Below, piece by piece: positions 33,401 through 42,974 of a DNA stretch of 64,000 bases (position 1 is its first letter; the number at the start of each line of letters is the position of its first letter). The notes below the pieces were generated by a model, which saw nothing but the letters and a program-made list of their open reading frames with translations, was not told where the DNA came from and ran no database searches. The translations under genes and the position numbers were made by a program. The DNA is from Shewanella putrefaciens (GTDB lineage Bacteria > Pseudomonadota > Gammaproteobacteria > Enterobacterales > Shewanellaceae): positions 2,498,501 to 2,562,500 of the forward strand of contig NZ_CP066369.1 of NCBI RefSeq assembly GCF_016406305.1, written 5' to 3'.

Positions 33401-35277
33401 TTGACGACTTTAACTGTCATCAAGAAGTCTAAGATCCAGAAGGTTGAACCGTCCGTTGTCGTGACTTCATAGGGGCGCTCGTTGATCACCCGCAGACCAA
33501 AGTTTTCTAACATTGGCAGCACGTCAGAAAGATGAATAGGCTCATCTTTATGGAATAACTTTAAACGCACTTTGTTGTCGTTCAGCGCCGCTTCCTGCGG
33601 TTGATAGAACAACATGCCGAGCTTGTGTTCATCGTCCAGCGCTTCGAGCTGTTGCATATCAACAACGGCTGAGCTTGGCAGTACGTCTTCTTTATAGCTT
33701 TGTTCGAAGGCGTTAGCGTAACGCTTCATCAGATGAGTACCGGCTTCTTCGCCTAGGGCGTTGTTTAGCGCAGTATTTAACTTATCTTCCCAAGAACGTG
33801 CCGCTTCTATTAAGTTATTTTCTATGGCAGCCACATCTACATCCATATTATTGTTATCAACTTTGACTATGTAGTGAGTACGGGCCAGGGTCGACTCGGA
33901 GAAATACGTCGTAAACTCTACATCTTCTTTGCTGTTAAAATGCTGGGCCAGAATACGTTGGGTATCTTGGCGAAGTTTAGTGTTGTAACGATCCTTAGAA
34001 ACGTACACTAAACAGGATAAGAAACGGCCAAAGCCATCTTTGCGAACAAAGAGTTTCAGCTTGTCCCTGTCTTGCATCTCGAGCACACCGTGAGCTGTGT
34101 GGGCTAAATCATCCACATTGGCTTGGATTAGCTCATCGCGCGGTAAATTCTCAAGAATGTTCAGCAGGGCTTTATAGTCGTGGGAACGTGGCGTTAAGCC
34201 TGAACGATCTAACACACGCTGCACTTTTTCGTTCAGCAGTGGGATTTCACGTGGGCTGCGGTTATACACGTTTGACGCATACAAACCGATAAATCTGTCT
34301 TCACCTACCACATTGCCTTTCTTATCGAAACGCTTGATGCCGATATAATCGACATAGGCAGGACGGTGAACACGGCTCTTAGCACTGCTCTTCGTCAGAA
34401 TGAGTAAGCTGTGGTCTAGGGCTTCCTTACGGGCACTGTCGGAGAAGCTAGATAACAACAACCCTTGCTCTGGTTGAGTTTTGTGGTGCTTATTCATCAA
34501 ACCTAAACTAGAGGCAATATTAGGCACTAGCTCGACATCGCCTTCAACACGTTTTAGATCGTATTGACGGTATCCCAGTAAGGTAAAATGATGATTATTA
34601 AGATAAGTTAAGAAGTTAACCGCTTCTTCTAACTCTTGCTTCTCACCGGGGAACGGGCGCTTTGGCAAATCTTTAATGGTTTCGCTCAATTTAGCGGACA
34701 TGGCTTCCCAGTCATTGACTGAGGCGGCAACATCGGCGAGCACGGATTGGATTTCGCGCTCCAGAGCCTTGATATCCACTGTGCTGCTTTGACGGTCAAT
34801 TTCAATTAAGAAAACCGCCACTTGCTCAGTACTGTCTGGGCTCTGATTCAGATAAGTCACCTTAGTGACTTCTTCTGCAGAACGTTCGATCGCCAGTGGC
34901 GTATGCAACATCATATGAGCGGTAATACCCATACGATTCAGTGCCATACCAACTGAATCTACCAGGAATGGCATGTCAGGTTGGATGACTTCGATGATCG
35001 AATGGGTCGATTGCCAGCCGTGTTTTGACTGGCTTGGGTTGAATACTCTCAGGTGAGTTTGACCCTTAGGGGTCTTATTTAAGGCGTTCCATAAACTGAG
35101 AACGGCACCGTACAAATCGCTATCGTTACGCGCATTGAGGTCGTCTTTCGACATGTGGGCGTAAAGGCAGGTCGCGAACTGTTCAACTTGCTTGGCTTGT
35201 GAATTAGGGACTTTAGCGTGAATTAAACTGACTACATTTTCAAGTAGTACTGAAGGCATTGCATCTTTCAAGGCCAT
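30433..35277 (-). CDS. gdhB: NAD-specific glutamate dehydrogenase, large (180 kDa) type
   Basis: This enzyme deaminates glutamate to 2-oxoglutarate with NAD+. At 1614 residues it is of the giant class found in Shewanella, Pseudomonas and Streptomyces, with long N-terminal regulatory regions and a C-terminal region flanking the catalytic core. The core lies at about residues 770-1190: [34 protein letters not shown] and [13 protein letters not shown] carry the substrate-binding Lys residues, and [17 protein letters not shown] is in the nucleotide domain. AAGGAAA lies about nine bases before the ATG. It is transcribed alone, ends at a strong terminator, and no frameshift is seen. Role inferred: amino-acid catabolism, in keeping with the pepN gene nearby. 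The symbol follows Shewanella usage as I remember it. Confidence 0.95.
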   Translation of the reverse strand: MALKDAMPSVLLENVVSLIHAKVPNSQAKQVEQFATCLYAHMSKDDLNARNDSDLYGAVLSLWNALNKTPKGQTHLRVFNPSQSKHGWQSTHSIIEVIQPDMPFLVDSVGMALNRMGITAHMMLHTPLAIERSAEEVTKVTYLNQSPDSTEQVAVFLIEIDRQSSTVDIKALEREIQSVLADVAASVNDWEAMSAKLSETIKDLPKRPFPGEKQELEEAVNFLTYLNNHHFTLLGYRQYDLKRVEGDVELVPNIASSLGLMNKHHKTQPEQGLLLSSFSDSARKEALDHSLLILTKSSAKSRVHRPAYVDYIGIKRFDKKGNVVGEDRFIGLYASNVYNRSPREIPLLNEKVQRVLDRSGLTPRSHDYKALLNILENLPRDELIQANVDDLAHTAHGVLEMQDRDKLKLFVRKDGFGRFLSCLVYVSKDRYNTKLRQDTQRILAQHFNSKEDVEFTTYFSESTLARTHYIVKVDNNNMDVDVAAIENNLIEAARSWEDKLNTALNNALGEEAGTHLMKRYANAFEQSYKEDVLPSSAVVDMQQLEALDDEHKLGMLFYQPQEAALNDNKVRLKLFHKDEPIHLSDVLPMLENFGLRVINERPYEVTTTDGSTFWILDFLMTVKVVNTDNIADSQDRFQTALSQVWQKKLEDDGFNRIILASGLTGREVSVLRAYAKYMRQIDATFSQAYIEETFGRYPQIADLLVKMFIRKFNPKLKTRTLGKFMEQINLRLDEVSSLDDDRIIRRYLDLINATLRTNFYQLDAKGESKSYISFKFMPSLIPEMPRPLPKFEIFVYSPRVEGVHLRYGKVARGGLRWSDRREDFRTEVLGLVKAQQVKNTVIVPVGAKGGFVCKQLPTEGGREAFFTEGQECYRIFIRALLDITDNILNGEIVHPVDVVRHDEDDPYLVVAADKGTATFSDIANSISLEYHFWLGDAFASGGSNGYDHKKMGITAKGGWESVKRHFREVGIDCQTTDFTCLGIGDMAGDVFGNGMLLSKHTKLIAAFNHMHIFIDPNPDTALSYDERARLFALPRSSWEDYNSKLISKGGGIFLRSSKSIPLSAEMKQMLATEKTSMTPTELMKELLKMPVDLIWNGGIGTYVKSSRETHAEVGDRANDALRVNGGELRAKIVGEGGNLGCTQLGRIEYASNGGRINTDFVDNVGGVDCSDNEVNIKILLNAMVTEGELTLKQRNRLLEEMTEEVGQIVLQDCKDQTRTISVTQVRGAEQLKEQIRFIQYLEKEGKLDRALEFLPSDDELAERLASGRALTRPELSVLVAYAKMVLKEQLVTPEITEDTLLSQLLIAYFPKKLQEKYSDRMATHPLRGEIIATSLANELVNDMGLNFVQRMQDETGASVADAAICYTMAREVFGLAELTKSITDLNGIVPAVVQGEMLHQLRRNMRRACRWFLRHRNRTWSIEQTVAFFKPVFEQIKANVHLYLVEEEAKGIQSEINALIRENVPQDVATVVANMSTLFSALDIAQIAQAEGKTVALVAETYFKLGARVELHWFLEQISAQPVANHWQALARAAFREELDWQQRALSSVVLRTCSESCDAESVISQWIEINQGLLERWFHMLADFKTSQSHEFAKFSVALRELNLLILHCEGQK

Positions 35278-35508
35278 GTTGCTGTTTCCTTAAGCGTCTA
35301 TGGCAGCGCTTTTTTTCATTATTGGATGCTTCGGCTTAACGATCGCAGAATATTAGTGTGATCCGGATCATCGCGCGAAGTTTATTACTAAATCCTCTGT
35401 ATTTCGAGGAAAATTTTAGTGGTACATCCTCTGTAAATCCAGCAACAGCGTAAAGATGACGCAACATGTGCGCAAAAAATCAAAAAATTAGCTTTTGTAT
35501 GCAAAACA

Positions 35509-35532
35509 AATGGGGAGTAATCACTCCCCATT
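35509..35532 (-). terminator. Terminator of the DUF1302/RND operon
   Basis: AATGGGGAGT (35509-35518) pairs with ACTCCCCATT (35523-35532) around a four-base loop, just after the RND gene stop; on the minus strand it is followed by TTGTTTTG. Confidence 0.8.
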
Positions 35533-35540
35533 AACTTTAC

Positions 35541-37856
35541 TTACTGAGCCTTACGCCAGAATACCGCCGCCAGCGCAGGCAGGATAATTATGGCGCCGAG
35601 CATATTTACCACAAACATAAAAGTCAGCAGTATCCCCATGTCCATTTGGAATTTGAGCGCCGAAAAAAACCAAGTGCTCACACCTATGGCTAAGGTTAAG
35701 CCGGTGAAAATCACCGCACTGCCCCGCTCAACTAAAGCCTCATAGTAGGCCTGTTGCACTGGCATACCGTTAGAGAGCTTAGAAGACATGGTCGACAGGA
35801 TATAAATCCCGTAGTCCACACCAATACCGACCCCCAGAGCAATAACAGGTAAGGTACTGACAGCTAAACCAATATCGAGCTGGGTCATCAAGGCTTGCGC
35901 CAGAGTCGACACCACATACAGAGGGATGATCACCGCCACTGTGGCTTTAAAGGACTTAAAGCTGATTAAACACAGCACAAACACGGCGCCATAGACATAG
36001 ATCATCATAGGCAACTGCGCTTCGGCCACCGCTTCATTGGTCGCGGCCATTACGCCCACAGGTCCCGATGCCAGTTTGAACTGCAGCTTTTCATTATCCA
36101 TTTGCGCGGCAACCGCTTTGACCTTAGCCACCACAGTTTCAATGGTTTCCGCCTTATGGTCCTTCATAAACAGATACACTGGCATAACAGAACAATCGCC
36201 ATTTAACAGCCCAGAAGTCGTCGGAATTTGGCCAATGGCTTGTACTAAACTCGCCGTTGTGCGCGGCAGCACCTCCCACTTAGGATTGCCTTCGTTAAAG
36301 CCCGCATTCACTTTTTTAGCCACGGAAGCCAAGCTCACCGTCGATTCAATGCCTGGGGTATTACGCACTCGCCATTCAAACTCATCAATTTGCGTCAGCA
36401 CATCATGGTAAGTACAGGCCTCAGGCGTTGCTTCGACAATCACGGTCATCACATCGGTAGTGATAGAAAAATGATCTGTGATGAAGAAGGTGTCTAAGTT
36501 ATAGCGGGAATCTTGATGGAGTGCGGGAGCGCCGCCCTGCAAGTCACCGATCTTCATCTGGTTGGCCTGTTGCAGCCCCGCAAAATATAAGGCAATAGTG
36601 GCAATAATCACCACCAGAGCATATTTAGGTGTCGCAAACTTGGCCAGAAAACGCCAAATGGCCTCGGCGCGGACTTCTTCAGCCGTCGGCTTACCCGATG
36701 AAACCACGTTCAGTTCTGTATAAGAAATCACTAAGGGTAAGAGGATCAGGTTAGTGAAAATAATCACGCCTACGCCGAGGGATGCTGAAATCGCTAGCTC
36801 GCGAATAATGCCGATATCAATCGATAGCAGGGTAATAAAACCCACGGTATCAGAGAGTAATGCCACGCCGCCTGGCACTAATAGACTACGAAAGGCCGAA
36901 GCCGCCGCCGCTTTAGTGGTTTGTCCGTCCATCACACGGCGCCTTACCGCATTGATCATTTGTACCCCGTGGCTCACCCCGATGGCGAACACTAAAAAAG
37001 GCACCAAAATCGACATAGGATCGAGACCAAACCCAATCACGGTCAATAAGCCGAGCTGCCATACCACGGCAATTAAGCTACACACTAAAGGCAAAACGGT
37101 GAGAATGACCGATTTAGAGAAGAGGTACACCATGGCAGCGGTGATCAAAATTGCGATCACGAAAAACAACAACACGCCCTTAGCACCATCGGCCACATCG
37201 CCCGCCATCTTGGCAAAGCCTATGATGTGGATTTTAACCTTGTCGGTTTCGTACTTGCCCCTAAGTTCTTTTTCCAGTTGCGCCGCAAAGGCAATCGTAT
37301 CTAAGGGTTTACCCGTCTGAGGATCGAAATCCATCAATTGGGCAGAGACCATAGCCGCACTGTAATCATTGGCAATTAAGCGCCCGACAATCCCCGCTTT
37401 CTCTATGTTATCCCGAACCGTATCCAATCCAGTTTGAGTGGTTGAAAAATCGGCGGGGATCACAGGACCACCGGCGAAACCATCTTCTACCACCTCGGTA
37501 AAACGTGTCGAAGGCGAAAAGAGCGATTTCACCTGTGAGCGCTCTACGCCGGGAATAAAAAACAGCTGATCATGGACATTTTTTAAGGTATCAAAATAAT
37601 TGGCATTGAAAATATTGCCGCTGGTGTCTTCCACCGCCACCATAATGCTGTTAGCGCCACCAAAATCCTTTTGATGCTTGAGGTAGGTTTGCATATAGCT
37701 ATGATTAAGCGGAATATTTTTAATAAAAGCCGCATCCATTTTAAGCTGACTGGCTTGATAGCCCAAAAAAAATGTCAGCAGCACAAAAATGCTCACGACC
37801 CATGCGCGATTGCGGAATAAAAATGACTCAAATCCGTTGACCAGTTTTTCTAACAT
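35541..37856 (-). CDS. RND-superfamily exporter, MmpL/HAE-3-like
   Basis: This is an inner-membrane transporter of 771 residues with two repeats of one helix, a large periplasmic domain and five helices, the layout of RND pumps of the hydrophobe/amphiphile efflux-3 group. The first helix is WVVSIFVLLTFFLGYQASQL (about 18-38). The conserved helix-4 stretch is GLDPMSILVPFLVFAIGVSHGVQ in repeat one, with the corresponding PVIALGVGIGVDYGIYILS in repeat two; the GVD.G region carries the likely proton-relay Asp. No membrane-fusion protein or TolC-type gene is adjacent. It is the last gene of a four-gene operon with a YCF48-like, a DUF1329 and a DUF1302 protein, so a lipid or hydrophobic compound is the likely substrate (inference). 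Confidence 0.88.
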   Translation of the reverse strand: MLEKLVNGFESFLFRNRAWVVSIFVLLTFFLGYQASQLKMDAAFIKNIPLNHSYMQTYLKHQKDFGGANSIMVAVEDTSGNIFNANYFDTLKNVHDQLFFIPGVERSQVKSLFSPSTRFTEVVEDGFAGGPVIPADFSTTQTGLDTVRDNIEKAGIVGRLIANDYSAAMVSAQLMDFDPQTGKPLDTIAFAAQLEKELRGKYETDKVKIHIIGFAKMAGDVADGAKGVLLFFVIAILITAAMVYLFSKSVILTVLPLVCSLIAVVWQLGLLTVIGFGLDPMSILVPFLVFAIGVSHGVQMINAVRRRVMDGQTTKAAAASAFRSLLVPGGVALLSDTVGFITLLSIDIGIIRELAISASLGVGVIIFTNLILLPLVISYTELNVVSSGKPTAEEVRAEAIWRFLAKFATPKYALVVIIATIALYFAGLQQANQMKIGDLQGGAPALHQDSRYNLDTFFITDHFSITTDVMTVIVEATPEACTYHDVLTQIDEFEWRVRNTPGIESTVSLASVAKKVNAGFNEGNPKWEVLPRTTASLVQAIGQIPTTSGLLNGDCSVMPVYLFMKDHKAETIETVVAKVKAVAAQMDNEKLQFKLASGPVGVMAATNEAVAEAQLPMMIYVYGAVFVLCLISFKSFKATVAVIIPLYVVSTLAQALMTQLDIGLAVSTLPVIALGVGIGVDYGIYILSTMSSKLSNGMPVQQAYYEALVERGSAVIFTGLTLAIGVSTWFFSALKFQMDMGILLTFMFVVNMLGAIIILPALAAVFWRKAQ

Positions 37857-37888
37857 CTTCTCGGCCCTGTTATTGTTGTTTTAAAGTT

Positions 37889-38902
37889 TTATGGCTTAAG
37901 AATAAACAGCCCTTGGCTGCCCGATAACCACACATTCCCTTGATTATCCTTTGCAATTGAAACTAAGTTTTCCCCTTGGCGACGGGTCACTATACTAGTG
38001 CTGTCATCCTGATTTAACTGGATGACGATGCCCGCATTACCGACTAGATACAAAGCATTATCCGAAACGGCCATAGCCCCATTGATTGAGGATTGCACCG
38101 GCATCTCAATTTCAGTCCACTGGGCTAAACTGCGTTCGGCCTTAAACACATGCCCACGCAGCCCCATCACATACACGGCATCTTGGGTTTCAATGGCATT
38201 AAACATTGAGCCATCATAATCAAAGGCAGTACGGGCAAAACTGAGCCCCTTATCCTCTGATACGGCAACGAGCCCCAATTCACCGACCAATAGGAGTCGG
38301 CCATCTTTCAGCGCCACTACACGATTAAAGTGTGGTAACAGGGAGGCCCGTTCAGTTACGTATGCAGCCTGATCACTTTCTTTAAGCTCAGCTAAATAGG
38401 AGACATCCTCCTCGGCCAGCAGTTCTTGATGGAACTCTTCATTCCAAGTCACACCACCGTCGAGGGTGCGGTAAAACAGGCCATAGGCGCCAATCGCCAT
38501 CCCCTCCTGCTCATTTAAAAACAACACATCGAGGAAAGGCTTTTCAATCTCAGAGGATTGCATCTGCAGTGTCCAAGTCTGACCGCCATCCTGAGTGTGC
38601 ACTATGGTCGCATCGTGACCCACAGCCCAACCGAGTTTTTCGTTGAGGAAAAACACTTTAGTTAATTGCACTGATGTCGGCGTTGGCACTTGCTGCCAGT
38701 GGTCATTGAGCACGAGTACATGACCACGTTCACCAACGGCAACTAAGTGTTGACCCGCATGGGCAATATCGAGCACTAAAGAAGACGAGGCCAAGGGCTG
38801 AATTTGTGATGAAAGCGTATCTGACACAGCAGAAAACGAAGGGAGGGACAATAAACAACCGGCACCTAACGCAGCAATACTATGAAGGATGCGAAACGAC
38901 AT
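37889..38902 (-). CDS. YCF48-like beta-propeller protein, periplasmic
   Basis: A 337-residue secreted protein: signal peptide MSFRILHSIAALGAGCLLSLPSFSA, then a beta propeller built from BNR/YCF48 repeats. Two clear blades are GWAVGHDATIVHTQDGGQTW (about residue 90) and GMAIGAYGLFYRTLDGGVTW (about residue 133); weaker ones follow, ending VWLSGSQGLFIL. YCF48 was first known as the photosystem II assembly factor, but in heterotrophs these proteins are found beside RND exporters and DUF1302/DUF1329 genes, as here. Probable role: periplasmic partner of the exporter (inference). Confidence 0.85.
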   Translation of the reverse strand: MSFRILHSIAALGAGCLLSLPSFSAVSDTLSSQIQPLASSSLVLDIAHAGQHLVAVGERGHVLVLNDHWQQVPTPTSVQLTKVFFLNEKLGWAVGHDATIVHTQDGGQTWTLQMQSSEIEKPFLDVLFLNEQEGMAIGAYGLFYRTLDGGVTWNEEFHQELLAEEDVSYLAELKESDQAAYVTERASLLPHFNRVVALKDGRLLLVGELGLVAVSEDKGLSFARTAFDYDGSMFNAIETQDAVYVMGLRGHVFKAERSLAQWTEIEMPVQSSINGAMAVSDNALYLVGNAGIVIQLNQDDSTSIVTRRQGENLVSIAKDNQGNVWLSGSQGLFILKP

Positions 38903-38923
38903 ACAAACTTCCTTAAACTAATG

Positions 38924-38942
38924 AGGGGCGCTAAGCGCCCCT
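38924..38942 (-). other. Intercistronic stem-loop between the DUF1329 and YCF48 genes
   Basis: AGGGGCGCT and AGCGCCCCT form a tight, GC-rich hairpin in the 54-base gap. Without a T run it is more likely an mRNA stabiliser or processing site than a terminator. Confidence 0.6.
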
Positions 38943-38956
38943 ACTACCGTGGCTGA

Positions 38957-40321
38957 TTAACGAATACCTTCACGACGTAGTGCGTCGGGGGTAAAGTTCG
39001 CTTCACTCAGTTTGGCATCAAAGTTATACATACCACTCTGGTTGTCTAATCCCATGGCCAAATAGCGACGAGATTGCAGATCATGGAACACTTCTAAGGT
39101 ATCCCATTGTGTGGGCACCTCGTAGTAGTTGATACCATGGGCAACCGCCACTCGATATAACTCATCACGGTTGTCATAGAGATCGGCAATCGAGACTTGC
39201 CATGAATCTTCGTCTAGGTACATTACGCGGGTTTTGTAAATATGGCGCATGCCATCTTTCAGGGTCGCCTTCACTTCCCACACGCGGTGTTTTTCCCAGC
39301 GAACAAATTCAGGATTGAGATGACCTGGTTTCAATATTTGGTCATATTTCAACTTGTCTGAATGCAGTTTGTAGTCGTTGTACGGGATATAAATTTCTTT
39401 CTTACCGACTAACTCCCAGTTGTAACGCACGGGTGAGCCGTTAAACATGTCGAAATCATCCGTGGTACGTAAACCGTCAGACACTGTGCCCGGTGTATCA
39501 AAAGCCACGTTTGGCGCCTTACGCACACGACGTTGTCCCGTGTTGTAGGTCCACGCTTGGCGTGGAAGCGCCTCTTGATCCATGGTTTCCTTCACCAGCA
39601 ATGCCGTTCCCGCTAAACGTGCCGGTTGCGTCACTACTTGCTTAAAGTAGAACAGCGTATTGCTGGCTTTAAGCTGATCTAATGTGATTTCTGGGCGAGA
39701 ATACTCGAAACGAATTTCTTCGGCGGTTTCAACTAGGGTATAACTCCCATCGGCGGTCGGTGCCGCTTGGCTACGAGACGTTTCAACATCTACACCACGG
39801 AAGCGTAAAATATGGTTCCAAATCGCCTCTAAACCATTGGCTGGCAGCGGAAATGGGATACCAATTGACGCACCGGAAATACCGTTACCTTGAGCGACTA
39901 ATTCCGCACGGGTAGCGTTGGTTTTAGTCGCATCATAGACAAACTGTGGCACAGAGGCGCTGCGGCGCGTCTTATACACGTTCATCTTGTAGGTTTCAGG
40001 GTAAAGCTCAAATAATTTCATCTGACCTGGGGTCAAAAAATCCTTATATTGAGCCTTGTTAGCATTGGTAATGGTAAATTCAATCTTATCCTCAGGGAAA
40101 GGATCTGGGTGATGCATGCCCTTGGTATAACCCGCTACAGGCTTAGTGATACCACCATCCCACGCCGGAATAGAGCCGTCAGCGTTGCCCGCTTTTTCCG
40201 CCCCTAATGGGGTTAACTCATTGCCAAGTTTAGCCGCATCAGCCTCTGACACCTTAGCCATAGCGACTGGGGCTACGAGTGCTAACATGACAGCACTCGC
40301 CAATATCGTCAGTTTCTTCAT
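38957..40321 (-). CDS. DUF1329 protein, LolA/LolB-like periplasmic lipid carrier
   Basis: The 454-residue precursor has a signal peptide, MKKLTILASAVMLALVAPVAMA, and then the DUF1329 start KVSEADAAKLGNELTPLGAEKAGNADG. Later typical parts are PAWDGGI near residue 50, RRVRKAPNVAFDTPGTVSDGLRT in the middle and RRYLAMGLDNQSGMYNFD near the end. The family has a LolA-like fold that could hold a lipid. The open frame extends upstream to 40408 into the DUF1302 gene, but the signal peptide fixes the ATG at 40321. It follows the DUF1302 gene by 13 bases and is clearly co-transcribed with it. Confidence 0.9.
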   Translation of the reverse strand: MKKLTILASAVMLALVAPVAMAKVSEADAAKLGNELTPLGAEKAGNADGSIPAWDGGITKPVAGYTKGMHHPDPFPEDKIEFTITNANKAQYKDFLTPGQMKLFELYPETYKMNVYKTRRSASVPQFVYDATKTNATRAELVAQGNGISGASIGIPFPLPANGLEAIWNHILRFRGVDVETSRSQAAPTADGSYTLVETAEEIRFEYSRPEITLDQLKASNTLFYFKQVVTQPARLAGTALLVKETMDQEALPRQAWTYNTGQRRVRKAPNVAFDTPGTVSDGLRTTDDFDMFNGSPVRYNWELVGKKEIYIPYNDYKLHSDKLKYDQILKPGHLNPEFVRWEKHRVWEVKATLKDGMRHIYKTRVMYLDEDSWQVSIADLYDNRDELYRVAVAHGINYYEVPTQWDTLEVFHDLQSRRYLAMGLDNQSGMYNFDAKLSEANFTPDALRREGIR

Positions 40322-40334
40322 TGTTTTAGTCCTT

Positions 40335-42377
40335 TTAGATCGAATACTTGATATTGAATGAAACATAATCACGATCTGCCATCGCATTTGTCGTACCGAC
40401 TCCGCCAAAGAAACTGTTATAGGACAGATCTGCGCCCCAACGGTTTTGGTAATCGAAGTTCACCCCTAGCGCGACAGATTTACGTCCCTCAGTGAACAGG
40501 AACATAGGATCCGGCGTGATACCGTCAACATCGTGGGAGAAAATCACCCGAGGCGCCATGTTCACACCCGCAAACAGGTTGTTAAACTCGGCTTTTGCCA
40601 CTAAACGGTAGCCCCAAGCAAAATCCGTTGGGAATGGGTTAGTTTCAGGGCCATTATGCAGTGCCTGAATGATCCCTGGCATATCTGGATTGCCACCGGA
40701 ACGCGCTGTACCTGGACCATTTAAACGCAGTTCATCAAAACCTGGCATATCATGGATCCACACACCACCGACTTCCGCCAACATAGTCAAGTTATCTAAA
40801 CCTAAGGTTGGACCAAATAAATGGGTAAAAGTCGCCTGCGCTTGAGTGGTATCAAGGCGAATAAAACCATCGACGGTTTCACCCGGTTGAACCCCATCAA
40901 TCTGCGAAATACCATCGAGATCCGGGCGAATACCCGCATTCGCTAGCTGCTGTGGCATACCCGCAAATAACAATTCTACGTCATCGATTTGCAATGGCTC
41001 ATCTTGGCGATGGGCAATTTCGGCCGCGACAGAAGTGTCACCTACTAAGGTGTTAAAGCTAAAGCCGTAGAGTTTAATATCTTCTGGATAGACGATTTGC
41101 GCCTTAGAGAAACTCTTTAGACTTAGCAACAATTCACGATTGATATCACCCGCATTTTGGCCAACGGTCGCAAGATCCGATAGGAGTGCGCCCGTGCTAA
41201 AGTCCGCCGCAGTACCACTGATCAGTGGGCGGCGACTATGGTAATTCATGAAATAAACACCAAATTCGGTTTCACCTAGCTCAGGTGCGTAATATCCCAG
41301 TTTAATACCGTATTGACCGTCATTGCTTGGCTCTTCTTCGTCCTGCACGAGTGTCACTTTAGTCGGATAAGCGAGGGCCATTGCCGCCAACTGCTCCGTT
41401 GGAATAGATTGCCCGCTGGCGATCATGCCCGCTAAACGCTCATATTCTTGGATCACAAAGTCTAAGTTGATGTCTGGGTTAGCGTTAAAACCCAGCTGCG
41501 CATTTTGGTTATAACCACCAAAGCCCGCAAAATCGTTCGTCGCAAAAATAGAGCCAGGAGTAGGTACCCAAATCGGTTCCCAATCATATTGATAGAAAGC
41601 CTCTACCGATAATGACTCTGTGATCCCAAGGGATGCCCATACCATGCCCTGGGGCCTAAAAGCTTCTTTTAACTCGGCGCCGGGGGCATTGAGAATGTTC
41701 AAATCCACCGCGTTGATTTCACTGATCCCGTGGGCAATTAACGTACTTTCCCCCCAGGAAACCACTTGATTACCGACACGAATGGAGAGTGGATTGGCGC
41801 CATCATTCAAATCGAAATTGGCGTAGACAAAGGCATCTAACAAACGGATATCTTTACATTGCACTTCTGAGGCGCGGTTATCAGCGCAGGGGTCAAACTC
41901 TTCACCCGTTATTGGATCATTGAAGTCATAACTGCCATCGTTTAACTTGCGATCATAAAAATACATGCCACGGGCAAATAAGCCGTAGTTTTCGTATTTT
42001 AACGAGAGTTCATGTAACCCTTTGATAATTTCAGAGGTGGTATCACCTTGAGAATAAAGCAAGTTACTTAAATCGTTATTACTGGAATAAGAGCCGGGTT
42101 GGGCCCAAATTTCCGCAGATGTGTATTTTGTATTACCAAAGGCAGAGTAGTTAGACCAATCGAACTGAGGTTGGTTAACTTTACCTATCTGACCTTCCCA
42201 ATCACGTTCCCCAACACGCCAGCTCGCACCAGCGGTCCAAGTTGAGTCAAATGTACCTTCAACCTCACCCCAATCAAATGAGACCGCATTAACGTTCGAC
42301 ACCACCAATAAACTCAATGCCGACGCCACCCCCAAAGCAAGCGCCGACTTGTTAAAACTATTTTTAACAATTTTCAT
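40335..42377 (-). CDS. DUF1302 outer-membrane beta-barrel protein
   Basis: A 680-residue precursor with signal peptide ending ...SNVNA-VSFDWGEVEGTFDSTWTAG. Alternating hydrophobic and aromatic residues continue to the C-terminus (YVSFNIKYSI), which suits an outer-membrane barrel. DUF1302 genes almost always stand beside DUF1329 genes and are found in lipid, ester and steroid utilisation contexts. First gene of the operon; a 16-base dyad lies about 70 bases upstream of the start. Likely role: outer-membrane end of a trans-envelope route for a hydrophobic compound (inference). Confidence 0.88.
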   Translation of the reverse strand: MKIVKNSFNKSALALGVASALSLLVVSNVNAVSFDWGEVEGTFDSTWTAGASWRVGERDWEGQIGKVNQPQFDWSNYSAFGNTKYTSAEIWAQPGSYSSNNDLSNLLYSQGDTTSEIIKGLHELSLKYENYGLFARGMYFYDRKLNDGSYDFNDPITGEEFDPCADNRASEVQCKDIRLLDAFVYANFDLNDGANPLSIRVGNQVVSWGESTLIAHGISEINAVDLNILNAPGAELKEAFRPQGMVWASLGITESLSVEAFYQYDWEPIWVPTPGSIFATNDFAGFGGYNQNAQLGFNANPDINLDFVIQEYERLAGMIASGQSIPTEQLAAMALAYPTKVTLVQDEEEPSNDGQYGIKLGYYAPELGETEFGVYFMNYHSRRPLISGTAADFSTGALLSDLATVGQNAGDINRELLLSLKSFSKAQIVYPEDIKLYGFSFNTLVGDTSVAAEIAHRQDEPLQIDDVELLFAGMPQQLANAGIRPDLDGISQIDGVQPGETVDGFIRLDTTQAQATFTHLFGPTLGLDNLTMLAEVGGVWIHDMPGFDELRLNGPGTARSGGNPDMPGIIQALHNGPETNPFPTDFAWGYRLVAKAEFNNLFAGVNMAPRVIFSHDVDGITPDPMFLFTEGRKSVALGVNFDYQNRWGADLSYNSFFGGVGTTNAMADRDYVSFNIKYSI

Positions 42378-42445
42378 TTTAGCTCTCCGTACCCTGCTGG
42401 ATTCTTTGTTTTAGGAATTACAACCAACATCTTGTTAGCTCACAG

Positions 42446-42461
42446 GTAACATCATTGTTAC
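42446..42461. promoter_or_regulatory. Candidate operator upstream of the DUF1302 operon
   Basis: GTAACATCATTGTTAC is a perfect 6+6 dyad with a 4-base centre, 69 bases before the DUF1302 ATG. The shape suits a TetR-like or MarR-like dimer. The rest of 42378-42715 (338 bases) shows no gene. Confidence 0.4.
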
Positions 42462-42715
42462 AGCAATTAATCCCCATGAGCAAGGCACAGTTAGAGAAAA
42501 TTTTCTAAAGAATTAAGCACGTAGACACATTTATGTCACAGGCAACACAGAGGATATTTAAATTAGAAAAGCAGAAGATAAGATGTGAGGGTAAAAACAG
42601 ATCAAAAAATCATATATTTCATTAACATAATGATAAAGAAAACGTCATCCGCTAAAATGAGTAATCAGCCGACCGTTTAAAGTAATTACTCTAATAAAAA
42701 ATAACCCAATTACCC

Positions 42716-42931
42716 CTAAACACGATTTAATGAAACAAATTGTCCTTTATCATCAATAACCAACTTGAAATGGCCATGAATACCATTTTCAGTTAAAAAA
42801 CCTCTGAAATGTCGACCATTGATCCACAGTATTCGCCCCTGACTTTCACGCACTTCCACCTTATCGGCGAGCCCCTGATAATAGGGTAAAAAGTCTTGAT
42901 AACTAATTGTAAGTTTGAAATAAAATTCCAT
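42716..42931 (-). CDS. DUF2835 protein
   Basis: A 71-residue protein of the short DUF2835 family: FKLTISYQDFLPYYQG near the N-terminus, GRILWINGRHFRGFLT in the middle and HGHFKLVIDDKGQFVSLNRV at the end. Function unknown. It lies 43 bases after pepN on the same strand, so it is probably transcribed from the pepN promoter. There is no signal peptide. Confidence 0.85.
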   Translation of the reverse strand: MEFYFKLTISYQDFLPYYQGLADKVEVRESQGRILWINGRHFRGFLTENGIHGHFKLVIDDKGQFVSLNRV

Positions 42932-42974
42932 GAATATTCAGGCGGCAAACACTGCCGCCCTCCTCTATCAAGTC

